A DNA stretch of 64,000 nt from Sideroxyarcus sp. Its GTDB lineage: Bacteria > Pseudomonadota > Gammaproteobacteria > Burkholderiales > Gallionellaceae. Position numbers and translations under genes: made by a program. Numbering within the stretch: position 1 is the first letter of the stretch; every line of letters begins with the position of its first letter. The stretch spans positions 62,001-126,000 of the forward strand of contig JAUSBR010000004.1 in the NCBI GenBank assembly GCA_030651895.1, read 5' to 3'. The notes below the pieces were generated by a model. It was given only the letters and a program-made list of their open reading frames with translations, made no database searches and was not told the DNA's origin. Shown one piece after another: positions 1-11,844 of this stretch.

Positions 1-1888
1 CGCCGGCGCCGTATTCCTTGGTGATCCCCTCCAGCCGCGACGCCAGGTTCACCGCATCACCCATCACCGTGTAGGCCACACGCACTTCCGAACCCATGTT
101 GCCGACGCTCACGCGGCCGGTGTTGATGCCGACGCCGATGTGTATCTCGGGCCAGCCTTTCTCCCTGAAGTGCGGCTGCAATGCGCTCAGCGCGCGCTGC
201 ATCTCCAACCCGGACAACACCGCATGGTAGGCATGACGCGGATCGTGCAGGGGTGCACCCCAGAATGCCATGATACAGTCGCCCATGTATTTATCAATCG
301 TGCCGCGGTGGCCGTAGATCACGCGTGAAAGCGGCGTCAGGAACTCGTTCATCAGCAGCGAGAGCTCCTTCGGCTCAAGCCCTTCCGAAATGGTGGTGAA
401 GCCGCGCACATCGGAGAACAGGACAGTCATCTCGCGGCTCTCACCTTCCATCGAGACCTGTTCCGGATTCTTGCTCATCTCGTCCACCAGTTCGCTCGGC
501 ACATATTGTCCGAACAGGCCGGTGATCTTCTGTTTGGTGCGTGATTCGACGAAATAGCCGTAGGTCATGTTGAGCGCGAACAACGCCGCCACCATGATCA
601 GCCCGCCAGCCAGCGGCAGCGCCAGGTTGCCGTACTGCCACATCGAAGCGTTGATGGCCACCATGAGTGCCAGCGCACCAGCCGACAGCAGCGTGCCCTG
701 GATGGGGCTCATCATGGGCAGCAGAAACGCCAGCACCACGCCGAACAGCAACAGCAGCAGCACGTTGGCACCCAGCACATAGGGTGGATTCTGTTTGATA
801 TCCTGATTGAGGATGCCGCTGATCATGTTGGCGTGCACCTCCACCCCGGGATAGACCTCCCCGACCGGCGTGGAACGCATATCCATCAGACCGGGTGCAG
901 AAGTGCCCACCAGCACGATCTTGTTCTGCAGTTCTGTTATCGCGGTGCGCCCGTGCAGGACATCGGATACCGAGATATAGCGGAACGAGTTGCGCTCGCC
1001 GCGGAAGGGTACCAGCGCGCTGACTTCGGCATCGACCGGGATGCGCAGGTTACCCTGCGATGACTCCAGATCGAGCCACTCCAGACCGCCATAGTTCTTG
1101 TCCTTGTTGGTCGCATAACCGGGCGACAGTTTTGGCATCCCCAGCACGGTACGCACCACGGCCAGCGACAGCGACTCGTAATAGGCGCCCTCATACTCGA
1201 CGATCATCGGCACTCGGCGTACCACGCCGTCGAAATCCACCACCGGATTGAAATGCCCGGCGGTTGCCGCACTACCCTGTAACTCGATGAGATTTGCACC
1301 GAAACTGTCCCAGCGCATGAAGGTGATCGGCCGCCCCTTGAATGTCCCCGGTGTGAATATCGGTTCGGGAAGCACGCCCGAGATGCTCTTGTCGGAGCCG
1401 CGTTCGCTGTTGCTGAAGTAGTATCCCAGCACCACGTTGCGCTGCCGCATCTTGTCGGCGAAGAGATTGTCGTATTCGAGGTGCGGCTTGATCTGTGTCA
1501 GCACGGACTGAAACTGCGCGACATCCTTGAACTGCTTGCGCCCCAGTTCCTGCAGCACCTTGAGACCGGAGCTGTTGTCCTTCTCGGCGAACACCACGTC
1601 GAAGCCGACCACGGCAACGCCGTAGCGGTCGAACAACTCGTCCATGAGCGCGGCCATCTTGTCGCGCCCCCATGGCCAGCGGCCGTCTTCTTTCAGGCTT
1701 TTTTCGTCGATGTCGAGAATGACGATGCGCTCGTCACCCTTGTCCGGCAAGGTGAGCCGGAGCCGATAGTCATACAGTTTGGCATCGGTGAACTGGACGA
1801 AGCCCAGACGATAGAACTTGGCTCCATCCCCCAGGAACAACAGGACGACAGCCAGACCAAGCGCAATAAGAAGTGCGTGTTTCTTCAC
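1..1888 (-). CDS. CHASE2-domain class III adenylate cyclase (C-terminus cut by window edge)
   Basis: Probably makes cAMP from ATP in response to a signal sensed by an extracytoplasmic CHASE2 domain. The frame starts with GTG at 1888 (an in-frame TGA lies two codons upstream) and runs open to the window edge, about 629 codons. Order: N-terminal membrane helix, CHASE2 region (residues about 25-340, with DIDEKSL and GRWPWGR motifs), three membrane helices, then the cyclase domain with VLFSDVRGF (first metal Asp), DKYMGD (adenine-selecting Lys and second Asp) and YTVMGDAVNLASRLEG. It is the last visible gene of an operon with the kinase, phosphatase and FHA genes; the kinase carries a second CHASE2 domain. 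The cyclase-versus-guanylate call rests on these motifs only. Confidence 0.9.
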   Translation of the reverse strand, partial: MKKHALLIALGLAVVLLFLGDGAKFYRLGFVQFTDAKLYDYRLRLTLPDKGDERIVILDIDEKSLKEDGRWPWGRDKMAALMDELFDRYGVAVVGFDVVFAEKDNSSGLKVLQELGRKQFKDVAQFQSVLTQIKPHLEYDNLFADKMRQRNVVLGYYFSNSERGSDKSISGVLPEPIFTPGTFKGRPITFMRWDSFGANLIELQGSAATAGHFNPVVDFDGVVRRVPMIVEYEGAYYESLSLAVVRTVLGMPKLSPGYATNKDKNYGGLEWLDLESSQGNLRIPVDAEVSALVPFRGERNSFRYISVSDVLHGRTAITELQNKIVLVGTSAPGLMDMRSTPVGEVYPGVEVHANMISGILNQDIKQNPPYVLGANVLLLLLFGVVLAFLLPMMSPIQGTLLSAGALALMVAINASMWQYGNLALPLAGGLIMVAALFALNMTYGYFVESRTKQKITGLFGQYVPSELVDEMSKNPEQVSMEGESREMTVLFSDVRGFTTISEGLEPKELSLLMNEFLTPLSRVIYGHRGTIDKYMGDCIMAFWGAPLHDPRHAYHAVLSGLEMQRALSALQPHFREKGWPEIHIGVGINTGRVSVGNMGSEVRVAYTVMGDAVNLASRLEGITKEYGAG

Positions 1889-1940
1889 TTGTCACCCCGC
1901 CCCTCACCCCTTTGGTTTGCGCGTCGGCTCACTTTGCAGC

Positions 1941-2678
1941 TCAGGTCTTGAAATAGAACTCCATCTTCACCCCGGCCAGCTCGATGAGGTCGTGATCGCT
2001 CAGTTGGTGCGGCTGCTCGCCGATTGATGAACCGTTCACCGTCGGGAAACTGCCGCCTTCCACGTGCGTGATGAAATAGCCGTGCGGACGACGTGCCAGC
2101 ACCGCCACCTGCACGCCGGGCTTGCCCAGTGTGGTGAGGTTCTTCACCAGTTCCAGCTCCTTGCCGGAGTTGGGACCGTTCAATATCTGCACCACCGCCG
2201 AAGGCGGCTGCCCGCCGGTGGCGTCCACCGTCAGCCCGCTGGCAGTGGCATTGAACTGGGTGGTTTCCGCCTTCTGCGTCGAGGTGATGTCCGCCTGAGT
2301 CCTGTTGAATCCCTCAGCGGGTGACATCTTCACAGGAGCACGCAACACCATGGTCTTCTCGAAATCCGCCGCTGTCGTCTGCGTAGGCTGGTCGTTCAGA
2401 TACTTGAGTTTGTACTTGCCAATCTCGATGACATCGTTGTTCTGCAGGAAGTGCTTCTTGGTCGGCACGCCGTTGACCGACAGGCCGTTGGTGCTGTCCA
2501 GGTCTTCCAGGAAAGAGTCGTTCAGGATGGTGACGATCGCGGCGTGCTCGCTGCTCACCGCCAGATTGTCGATCACGATGTCGTTGTGCGGCTTGCGGCC
2601 TATCGTGGTGCGCTCCTTGTTGAGCGGGTATTCTTTCAGCACCGCCCCATCCATGCTGAGTATCAATTTTGCCGGCAT
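1941..2678 (-). CDS. FHA-domain phosphothreonine-binding protein
   Basis: 245 aa, soluble, no signal peptide. The N-terminal forkhead-associated domain (residues about 5-95) has the phosphothreonine-binding set: TIGRKPHNDI, SSEHA and DSTNG. A second, degenerate FHA-like fold seems present at the C-terminus (about 165-245: TLGKPG, TVNGSSIG, LSDHDLIELAG) without the SxxH signature. Between them is a Thr-rich linker with TMVLRAP, TQAD and TTQF stretches that could be kinase targets. It lies between the PP2C gene (37 bp upstream) and the cyclase gene, so it likely reads out the phosphorylation state set by the kinase and phosphatase. The target is unknown. Confidence 0.9.
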   Translation of the reverse strand: MPAKLILSMDGAVLKEYPLNKERTTIGRKPHNDIVIDNLAVSSEHAAIVTILNDSFLEDLDSTNGLSVNGVPTKKHFLQNNDVIEIGKYKLKYLNDQPTQTTAADFEKTMVLRAPVKMSPAEGFNRTQADITSTQKAETTQFNATASGLTVDATGGQPPSAVVQILNGPNSGKELELVKNLTTLGKPGVQVAVLARRPHGYFITHVEGGSFPTVNGSSIGEQPHQLSDHDLIELAGVKMEFYFKT

Positions 2679-2714
2679 ATCATCAATCCTCGTAGTTAAC
2701 TCTTGCTGTGTTGC

Positions 2715-3539
2715 TCAATTTCCCAACCAGGAACGCACTTTGGCCCACCAGCCTCGCGGGGCGGGGAAGCGTCCTTTTACTTTTACCAGGATGACCGAAA
2801 CGTTATCGCGTCCGCCATTGTCGTTGGCCAGCTGTATCAGTTGCGTCGCGGCCAGCGGCAGATTGTTCTGCAGCATCTGCACGGTCGAGCCGATATCGCC
2901 GTCTTCCACCATGTCGTTCAGTCCGTCGGAACACAGCAGGTAAACATCGCCGACCTGGACATCATGCACATGCAACTCGGGCTCGACTTCGGCGTCGATC
3001 CCGACCGCGCGTGTCACCAGGTTCTTGTTCTTGGACAGCCGCGCATCTTCCTTGCTGATCAGGCCGCTGTCGATCTGCTCCTGCAGCAGCGAATGATCCC
3101 GCGTAATGGTCACAAATTCCTCGCCGCGCATGCGGTACAGGCGGGAATCCCCGACATGCGCCACCGCCACGCGGTCGTCATAGAACAGGGCGGTGACGAT
3201 GGTCGTACCCATGCCCGCATACTGCGGTTGGCTTTGCGCCGCATGGAAGATGGACAGGTTCGCCTTCCTTACATTGTCGCGCAACAGCGCCACCCCGAGT
3301 TCTTCGCCCGCCGCGTCCACATCCTCCGGGCGCGCATTCTCCAGATGATGCCTGACTTCACTGGACAGCACCGAGACGGCGATCCCGCTCGCCACTTCGC
3401 CGGCATTATAGCCACCCATGCCGTCCGCCAGCACGACCAGGCCGCAGCCTGCATCATAGGCGACGCTGTCCTCGTTGTGAGAACGCACCATCCCCGGATT
3501 GGTCTGGCTGACTATTTCAAGCGCTTCTTGTATATCCAC
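2715..3539 (-). CDS. PP2C-family protein serine/threonine phosphatase
   Basis: 274 aa, cytoplasmic. Metal-dependent PPM/PP2C fold with the usual motifs in order: NEDSVAYD, LADGMGGYNAGEVAS, GTTIVTAL, VAHVGDSRLYR, the DHSLLQEQ helix, LCSDGLNDMV and GRDNVSVILV. The metal-binding aspartates are all present, so it should be active. It is the second gene of the operon, 48 bp after the kinase gene, and is expected to reverse phosphorylation by that kinase. A short hydrophobic or basic tail (KVKGRFPAPRGWW) follows the catalytic domain. Confidence 0.95.
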   Translation of the reverse strand: MDIQEALEIVSQTNPGMVRSHNEDSVAYDAGCGLVVLADGMGGYNAGEVASGIAVSVLSSEVRHHLENARPEDVDAAGEELGVALLRDNVRKANLSIFHAAQSQPQYAGMGTTIVTALFYDDRVAVAHVGDSRLYRMRGEEFVTITRDHSLLQEQIDSGLISKEDARLSKNKNLVTRAVGIDAEVEPELHVHDVQVGDVYLLCSDGLNDMVEDGDIGSTVQMLQNNLPLAATQLIQLANDNGGRDNVSVILVKVKGRFPAPRGWWAKVRSWLGN

Positions 3540-3587
3540 ATCCCACCCCTGAAAACGCCCTGTTATTCTTTGTCATGCACATGCGGC

Positions 3588-6104
<2,517 letters not shown>

Positions 6105-6202
6105 TATTCGCCCTGCCCGTTTTCTACGTTCCCTGAGCCACTAGGGCGGATACTAAAACATTTTTCAAGCCCAAGCCATACCTGTTTGATTTATCAGTTA
6201 TT

Positions 6203-6628
6203 TCACTTAACCAGCAAAACCGGGATAGTTGCCAGATGGGCGACCTTGCTGGCCACGGAACCCAGCAGCATATTGCTCAGCGTACCCTGTCCATGGGCGC
6301 TGACGACGATCTGGTCCACCTGCTGCTCCTGCGCGGCTTGGACGATGGCCTCCGCCGGGGTGCCGATGGCGACGTGGTAGCTGTAGATCAACCCGGCCGC
6401 GTCCAGTTTGGCACGGGCATCCGCCAGTGCGGCCATGCCCTGCTCGCGGTAATAGTCATTGATCGTATCCTGACTGATGAACAGCTTCACATTGCCGGAA
6501 GCCAGCTTCCACTGCACGTTGAGCAGATGGATCTGCGGCACCTCTTTCAGCCAGGCCACACTGGCGATCACATGCTCCACCGCACGGTTGGCGGCAGCGG
6601 AACCATCCACCGGGATCAATACTTTCAT
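6203..6628 (-). CDS. Universal stress protein (UspA family)
   Basis: 141 aa, one Usp domain. The N-terminus MKVLIPVDGS is typical, and the C-terminal SAHGQGTLSNMLLGSVA resembles the ATP-binding motif G-2X-G-9X-G(S/T), with Ser in place of the first Gly. I chose the ATG at 6628 because GGAGGTG sits just ahead of it; the frame stays open further upstream but into the terC gene. Last gene of the sucC-sucD-terC-usp run, 13 bp after terC. Likely a cytoplasmic nucleotide-binding stress protein; its role is not defined by the sequence. Confidence 0.93.
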   Translation of the reverse strand: MKVLIPVDGSAAANRAVEHVIASVAWLKEVPQIHLLNVQWKLASGNVKLFISQDTINDYYREQGMAALADARAKLDAAGLIYSYHVAIGTPAEAIVQAAQEQQVDQIVVSAHGQGTLSNMLLGSVASKVAHLATIPVLLVK

Positions 6629-6641
6629 ACACACCTCCACA

Positions 6642-7373
6642 TCATGATTTGTCGCGGGTTGCATCCACATCGACCAGATGCACCGCGGGTATCTTCCTCG
6701 CCATGCGCTGTGCCAGCCACAACCCCGTCGCCAGCACGAATAGCGCGCATGCCGCCGGCGCCAGCCAGTGCAGGTAATGATGGGCATCCATCAGGGGTTT
6801 GAGTGCGACCTCGGTCACCAGCATCTCGCCCGCCACATAACCCAGCAACGCGCCGCCCGCATAGATGATGAAGGGATAACGGTCGATCAGCTTCAATACC
6901 AACTGGCTGCTCCAGGCGATCAGCGGGATGCTCACCAGCAAGCCAAACACCAGCAGGCCGACGTTGCCCTTGGCTGCGGCGGCAACGCCGATCACATTAT
7001 CCAGACTCATCACGAAGTCGGCGATGATGATGGTCTTGATCGCTCCCCAGAGATGGGTTTCAGCCTTGATGTTGCCTTCGCCATGTTCTTCTTCCGGCAG
7101 GATCAGCTTGACGCCTATCCACAGCAGCAATATCGCACCGACCAACTTCAAATAAGGCAACGACAACAAACTGACGGCGAAGAAGGTCAGCACGATGCGC
7201 AAGCCGATCGCGCCACCGACACCGTACAGGATGCCTTTTTTGCGCTGCGCTTCCGGCAGGTTGCGGCAGGCCAGCGCAATCACCACCGCGTTGTCGCCCG
7301 ACAGCAGCAGGTCGATCATGATGATCTTGAATACATCCACCCAGAACTGGGGGCTTTGGAACATCTCCAGCAT
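6642..7373 (-). CDS. TerC/YjbE-family integral membrane protein
   Basis: 243 aa, about seven predicted membrane helices. The family's two acidic membrane motifs are present: LSGDNAVVIALA near residue 25 and MSLDNVIGVAAAA near residue 125. TerC-family proteins are linked to manganese export and loading of secreted metalloproteins, or to tellurite resistance, in other bacteria; which applies here is unknown. It starts 3 bp after the sucD stop, so its ribosome binding site lies in the sucD end and the two are probably co-transcribed. Confidence 0.9.
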   Translation of the reverse strand: MLEMFQSPQFWVDVFKIIMIDLLLSGDNAVVIALACRNLPEAQRKKGILYGVGGAIGLRIVLTFFAVSLLSLPYLKLVGAILLLWIGVKLILPEEEHGEGNIKAETHLWGAIKTIIIADFVMSLDNVIGVAAAAKGNVGLLVFGLLVSIPLIAWSSQLVLKLIDRYPFIIYAGGALLGYVAGEMLVTEVALKPLMDAHHYLHWLAPAACALFVLATGLWLAQRMARKIPAVHLVDVDATRDKS

Positions 7374-7376
7374 CGT

Positions 7377-8258
7377 TCAGCCTTTCAATACTTTCTGCAT
7401 CACGCGCCCCATCTCCGCCGGATTGCGCGTGATGTGGATACCGCATTCCTCCATCACTGCCAGCTTCTCATTGGCACCGCCCTGGCCACCGGAGATGATC
7501 GCCCCGGCATGGCCCATGCGCTTGCCTTCCGGCGCGGTGACCCCGGCGATGAAACCGACCACCGGTTTCTTCATGTTGGCCTTGATCCAGCGCGCGCATT
7601 CCTCCTCGTCGCTGCCGCCGATCTCGCCAACCATGATCACGGCATCCGTCTCGGGATCGTCGTTGAACAGCTTCATCACGTCGATATGTTTCAAGCCGTT
7701 GATCGGGTCGCCGCCGATGCCCACACAGGAGGATTGTCCATAGCCCAGGGCAGTGAGTTGCCCGACCGCTTCGTAGGTGAGCGTGCCGGAACGCGACACC
7801 ACGCCGATGCGGCCCTTCTTGTGGATGTGACCGGGCATGATGCCGATCTTGATCTCGTCGGGCGTGATGAGTCCGGGGCAGTTGGGGCCGATCAGCAGCG
7901 TGCGCTTGCCCTGCATCTTGTAACGCGTCTTCAGCATATCGTGCACCGGGATACCTTCGGTGATGCAGATCACCAGATCGAGATCGGCTTCCACCGCCTC
8001 GTCGATCGCTGCCGCCGCGCCCGAAGGCGGCACATAGATCACCGACACGGTCGCGCCGGTCGCCGCTTTCGCATCCCGCACCGAGGCATACACCGGGATA
8101 CCCTCGAACTCCTCACCCGCCTTCTTCGGATTCACGCCCGCCACGAAACAGTTCGCGCCGTTCGCATACGCCTTGCAGTTGACGGTGTGGAACTGGCCGA
8201 CCTTGCCGGTCATGCCCTGGGTGATGACTCTGGTGTCCTTGTTGATGAGGATGCTCAT
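7377..8258 (-). CDS. sucD: Succinyl-CoA ligase, alpha subunit
   Basis: 293 aa. Binds CoA and carries the phosphohistidine intermediate in the TCA step succinyl-CoA to succinate. The N-terminus is [15 protein letters not shown]; the Rossmann CoA-binding part contains GVNPKKAG, and the active-site His lies in [13 protein letters not shown]. Start taken at ATG 8258, which overlaps the sucC stop by 4 nt; the longer open frame upstream lies inside sucC and is ignored. Its length matches the family. Confidence 0.98.
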   Translation of the reverse strand: MSILINKDTRVITQGMTGKVGQFHTVNCKAYANGANCFVAGVNPKKAGEEFEGIPVYASVRDAKAATGATVSVIYVPPSGAAAAIDEAVEADLDLVICITEGIPVHDMLKTRYKMQGKRTLLIGPNCPGLITPDEIKIGIMPGHIHKKGRIGVVSRSGTLTYEAVGQLTALGYGQSSCVGIGGDPINGLKHIDVMKLFNDDPETDAVIMVGEIGGSDEEECARWIKANMKKPVVGFIAGVTAPEGKRMGHAGAIISGGQGGANEKLAVMEECGIHITRNPAEMGRVMQKVLKG

Positions 8259-9424
8259 TTCGCCCCCTTCGCTGCCGCCACGACTTTTTGCGCCGCATCT
8301 GCCATGTCGTTGCCGGAGATGATGGGCAGACCCGATTCGGCCAGTATCTTTTTGCCGAGCTCGACGTTGGTACCTTCCAGTCGCACCACCAGCGGCACAT
8401 TGAGGCTCACTTCGCGCGCCGCCGCGACCACGCCCTCGGCGATCACGTCGCACTTCATGATGCCACCGAAGATGTTGACCAGGATGGCTTTGAGATGCGG
8501 ATTCTTCAGCATCAGCTTGAATGCCTCGGTGACCTTCTCCTTGTTCGCGCCGCCGCCCACGTCGAGGAAGTTGGCCGGGCTGCCGCCGTACAGTTTGATG
8601 ATGTCCATGGTCGCCATCGCCAGACCGGCGCCGTTCACCAGACAGCCGATGTCGCCGTCGAGCTGGATGTAGCTCAGGTCGAACTTCGACGCCTCGATCT
8701 CGGCCGGATCTTCTTCGTCGAGATCGCGGTAAGCCACGATTTCGGGGCGGCGATACAGCGCATTGGAATCGAAATTGAATTTGGCATCGAGGGCGACGAC
8801 ACGATTGTCCGCCGTGAGGATCAGCGGATTGATCTCGGCCAGCATCGCGTCTTTTTCCACAAAAGCCTGATACAACCCCTGCAACACCTTCACCGCTTCC
8901 GCGTTCGCCACATCGGGGATGCCGATGGCGCGCGCGACTTCCGCGCCCTCCTTGTCGGTCAATCCCGTGACAGGATCGATGCGCACGGTGCGAATCTTTT
9001 CCGGCGAATGCCTGGCGACCTCTTCGATCTCCATGCCCCCCTCGCTGGAAGCCAGCAGGGCCACGCGCTGCGAAGCGCGATCCACCACCATTCCGATGTA
9101 GAATTCCTTGACGATCTGCGCGCCCTCCTCGACCAGCAGGCGGCGCACCTTCTGCCCTTCCGGCCCGGTCTGGTGCGTCACCAGTTGCATGCCGAGGATC
9201 TGCTGCGCATGGCTCTTCACTTCGTCGAGCGACTTCGCCACCTTCACACCGCCGCCCTTGCCGCGTCCGCCCGCGTGGATCTGCGCCTTCACCACCCAGA
9301 CCTTGCCGCCCAGCTTCTGCGCGGCGGCAACCGCCTCGTCAACGCTGAAACACGCCGTTCCGCGCGGCGTCGGCACGCCGAATCCGCGCAGGATCTCTTT
9401 GCCTTGGTATTCGTGGATTTTCAT
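8255..9424 (-). CDS. sucC: Succinyl-CoA ligase (ADP-forming), beta subunit
   Basis: 389 aa, the usual length. N-terminal ATP-grasp domain ([33 protein letters not shown]) and C-terminal ligase domain ([25 protein letters not shown]). It provides the nucleotide- and succinate-binding half of the TCA-cycle enzyme and is co-translated with sucD through a 4-nt overlap. The 127 bp between it and the porin gene upstream hold a strong palindrome (9496-9529) that should separate the two operons. Confidence 0.98.
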   Translation of the reverse strand: MKIHEYQGKEILRGFGVPTPRGTACFSVDEAVAAAQKLGGKVWVVKAQIHAGGRGKGGGVKVAKSLDEVKSHAQQILGMQLVTHQTGPEGQKVRRLLVEEGAQIVKEFYIGMVVDRASQRVALLASSEGGMEIEEVARHSPEKIRTVRIDPVTGLTDKEGAEVARAIGIPDVANAEAVKVLQGLYQAFVEKDAMLAEINPLILTADNRVVALDAKFNFDSNALYRRPEIVAYRDLDEEDPAEIEASKFDLSYIQLDGDIGCLVNGAGLAMATMDIIKLYGGSPANFLDVGGGANKEKVTEAFKLMLKNPHLKAILVNIFGGIMKCDVIAEGVVAAAREVSLNVPLVVRLEGTNVELGKKILAESGLPIISGNDMADAAQKVVAAAKGAK

Positions 9425-9495
9425 GATGACCGCTCGCGTAGGGGACAGCCCGAAATTTACCAGAGCTTGAGTGAATTCGCAGGCCTTTCAATGCA

Positions 9496-9529
9496 ACGGG
9501 GTCGCCGGACTAGCATCCGGCGACCCCGT
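9496..9529 (-). terminator. Perfect 14-bp stem-loop after the porin-cytochrome operon
   Basis: Left arm 9496-9509 (ACGGGGTCGCCGGA) and right arm 9516-9529 are exact inverted copies with a 6-nt loop (CTAGCA). It sits 22 bp past the porin stop codon on the minus strand. There is no clean T-run after it in that direction (TTGCATTGAAAGG), so it may work as a weak terminator or as a 3' stabiliser of the operon mRNA. Confidence 0.6.
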
Positions 9530-9551
9530 CAGGGTTACAACGACACTTTTT

Positions 9552-11741
9552 TCAGAAATCCCAGCGCATACCCAGCGAGTAGGTGGTGCGGGTCGTCTTG
9601 TCGGATTGTGTCGCACCGCTGTAATTGGCGAACTCAAGCCCGAAATCGCCATCCACATACAACTCATCCCGGATGCGGTACGAGCCGCGCACCATCGGTG
9701 CAGTACGCTTGGACGTACCGCCATTCTGGTCGGTGTGATTGGAGAATTGCAAAGAGGAATCCATCGTCCAGCCGCTGTTGAATTGCGTGTGGTTGTAGAA
9801 GAAAAGACTGTTGCCCTTGACTGCGCTACCGTTGCTGAAGCTCAAGCTGGCCGACCAGGTATCCCCCTCCCGCAGCAGGTTGCTGCCGATGACTTGGCCG
9901 GTCAGCCCTTTTTCCAGTCCGCGTCCCGGCAAGGCCGTTGTGCTGCCGACGAGCGCGGCCGAGGTCGGCGAGGCCGCATCATATCCGGACAATCCGGTCG
10001 GATCGATTCCGGAGACGCCGGTGGTGTTGGAAACGCGCAAAGTGCCGATCGCCTGCCAGTTCTTACGCACCGGTACCGATACGCCGACCTGCCCCAGATT
10101 GGAAATAGAGGTACGCGCCAATGCCAGTTGGCGCAGACCGGTCGGCGACACCGCCTGCAGCATGGTGCTGACGGAAGAGGTACCCGCGCCGTTCAGCGCG
10201 TTGCGTATGCTCAGCGGCTTGCGGTGGTCGATCATGTAATTCAGGTTGTAACCCGGCATGCTGTTCGAGCCCATGATCTGCGCGGTGTTCACCGCCTTGA
10301 AATAGGCGTCGTAATCCAGCAGGGCATAGACCGTCTGCTTCTCCTGGTAATAACGGAACTCGGTACCCAGTGCACGGCGATCCTGCACACCGTCCACGGT
10401 CTGGTTGATGCCGTAGAACGACATCATGCCGCTTTCCACGCTCAAGCCGGCGAATCTCGGCTTGCTGCTGTCCGAGTAATCGGCCACTCTGCCGGCCACG
10501 GCATTGACCCGGAAGCTGCGCGAATCGCCATAGCCCCCGGCGATACCGTCGAAGCGGCTCTGCACACCGCTGCCCATCGAGCTCTGGCGACCGACACGCA
10601 CCAGATAATCGCTGGTGCGGCCCTTGATCTCGCCGTAAGCGACATTGAGACGGTTCTGGCTGGGCTGGTTGTCGACGAAGTTCAGCATGTTGACATCACT
10701 GAACACCAAGCGACCGTCGAATTCCTCGCTCAGGTAGCGCTGCGAAGCGTTGACGGTGGAGATCAGCATGGACTGGTCGACCGAAGACTGCGACGTAGTC
10801 GTGCTCGTGTTGTTGAGGATGAAGGTCGAATCGGTCTTGCTGCTGCCATAGTAATAATGCGAAGAGACCCCGCCGAAATACAGCCAGCGCGCGGCCTGCT
10901 TTTTGCGCTCTTTGGTCTGCACGATGGTCGGCTTGGGATCGTCGGGCCGGTTGCCCAGGCTTTCCAGCCTTTGCGCCACGCGCGATGCCCCCTCGCCGTT
11001 GGGATACAGCCTCAGGTACAAGTCATACTCGACCTTGGCCTTGTCGAGCTGGCCCGCGCGTTGGCGCGCCACACCGACCCACTCCTGCCCGTCCTGCGTG
11101 TAATCGTTGGGAGGAAGCAGCAGCAGCTTGTTGAAATTGTCCACCGCGACCTCGTTGTTCTTGGCCACCAGCGCTTCGCGCCCTTTCACCATCAGCGCGC
11201 GCGCCTGCGTGTTGACCTCCGCCATCTGCACCTGCATCGCGGTGGCACCGACCGCAACCGCAACCTCCGGCTTGATCACGGGCAGCGCAGTCAATGTCGC
11301 GCTGAGCACCGGTCTTTTTTCCGGCTTGATGGTGATCAGCAGGCTGCGATTGTCTTTCCCCATCGACACGCTGTACTCCGCCTCGCGCGAGAACTGCACG
11401 ACCAACTTGGGTTTGACATTCTGGTCGCGCGTGGTCACCGTAAAGCTGGGGATCAGACCGGAGGGCGGCGACTTGAGCACTTCATTGTCGGACCACTTCT
11501 CGTCGCCCGCAGGCCCCTTCACGCGCTCGTAGAATATCTCCAGCGTGTCACCGTGGCTGGCCGGAAAGTGGCTCTGGTACTGCACCGGTCCGGTCAGCAG
11601 GATGGTCGCGACCACGCCGCTATCCTGAAACTCCAGGCGCATGTCCTCAAGCGGCTGCGCATACGCGCTGACCGACAAGCCAGCCGCTGCCAGCAGGCCG
11701 TAGATCTTACGGCACGAATTCCCGAAATAACTGCGTATCAT
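9552..11741 (-). CDS. Outer-membrane beta-barrel (porin) with periplasmic TPR region, conduit partner of the multiheme cytochromes
   Basis: 729 aa. Start taken at ATG 11741 (MIRSYFGNSC), because GAGGAG lies just ahead; a longer frame begins at 11783. A signal peptide ends near SAYA|QP. Residues about 25-160 form a beta-rich domain, about 175-275 TPR-like helices (MVKGREALVAK, AKVEYDLYLRLYPNGEG), and from about 290 on alternating aromatic/polar strands end in GMRWDF, a typical outer-membrane C-terminal Phe. It is not obviously MtrB/MtoB. As last gene of the operon with the 24- and 18-heme cytochromes, it most likely forms the sheath that lets a heme wire cross the outer membrane. Confidence 0.8.
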   Translation of the reverse strand: MIRSYFGNSCRKIYGLLAAAGLSVSAYAQPLEDMRLEFQDSGVVATILLTGPVQYQSHFPASHGDTLEIFYERVKGPAGDEKWSDNEVLKSPPSGLIPSFTVTTRDQNVKPKLVVQFSREAEYSVSMGKDNRSLLITIKPEKRPVLSATLTALPVIKPEVAVAVGATAMQVQMAEVNTQARALMVKGREALVAKNNEVAVDNFNKLLLLPPNDYTQDGQEWVGVARQRAGQLDKAKVEYDLYLRLYPNGEGASRVAQRLESLGNRPDDPKPTIVQTKERKKQAARWLYFGGVSSHYYYGSSKTDSTFILNNTSTTTSQSSVDQSMLISTVNASQRYLSEEFDGRLVFSDVNMLNFVDNQPSQNRLNVAYGEIKGRTSDYLVRVGRQSSMGSGVQSRFDGIAGGYGDSRSFRVNAVAGRVADYSDSSKPRFAGLSVESGMMSFYGINQTVDGVQDRRALGTEFRYYQEKQTVYALLDYDAYFKAVNTAQIMGSNSMPGYNLNYMIDHRKPLSIRNALNGAGTSSVSTMLQAVSPTGLRQLALARTSISNLGQVGVSVPVRKNWQAIGTLRVSNTTGVSGIDPTGLSGYDAASPTSAALVGSTTALPGRGLEKGLTGQVIGSNLLREGDTWSASLSFSNGSAVKGNSLFFYNHTQFNSGWTMDSSLQFSNHTDQNGGTSKRTAPMVRGSYRIRDELYVDGDFGLEFANYSGATQSDKTTRTTYSLGMRWDF

Positions 11742-11844
11742 TCCCCAGCTCCTCAAATTATTCTTTCCGTCTCGCCGCATCATCCGGCCGCGGAATTATT
11801 TCCCTGCTCCGGAGCTGCATGACGCAGCCCCGGTCTTGCATCGA

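Noticed and set aside
6105-6202. Sigma70 promoter for the kinase operon
   Set aside because: Hexamers such as TTGAAA and TAGTAT are present on the minus strand but the spacing is wrong; nothing convincing could be assigned.
9471-11822. 783-codon plus-strand open frame opposite the porin gene
   Set aside because: It is an antisense shadow of a GC-rich gene with signal peptide and barrel features; the plus-strand product is low-complexity (His/Arg/Gln) with no domain or ribosome binding site. Similar long shadows at 2703-4376, 6768-8672 and 52826-54859 were dropped for the same reason.
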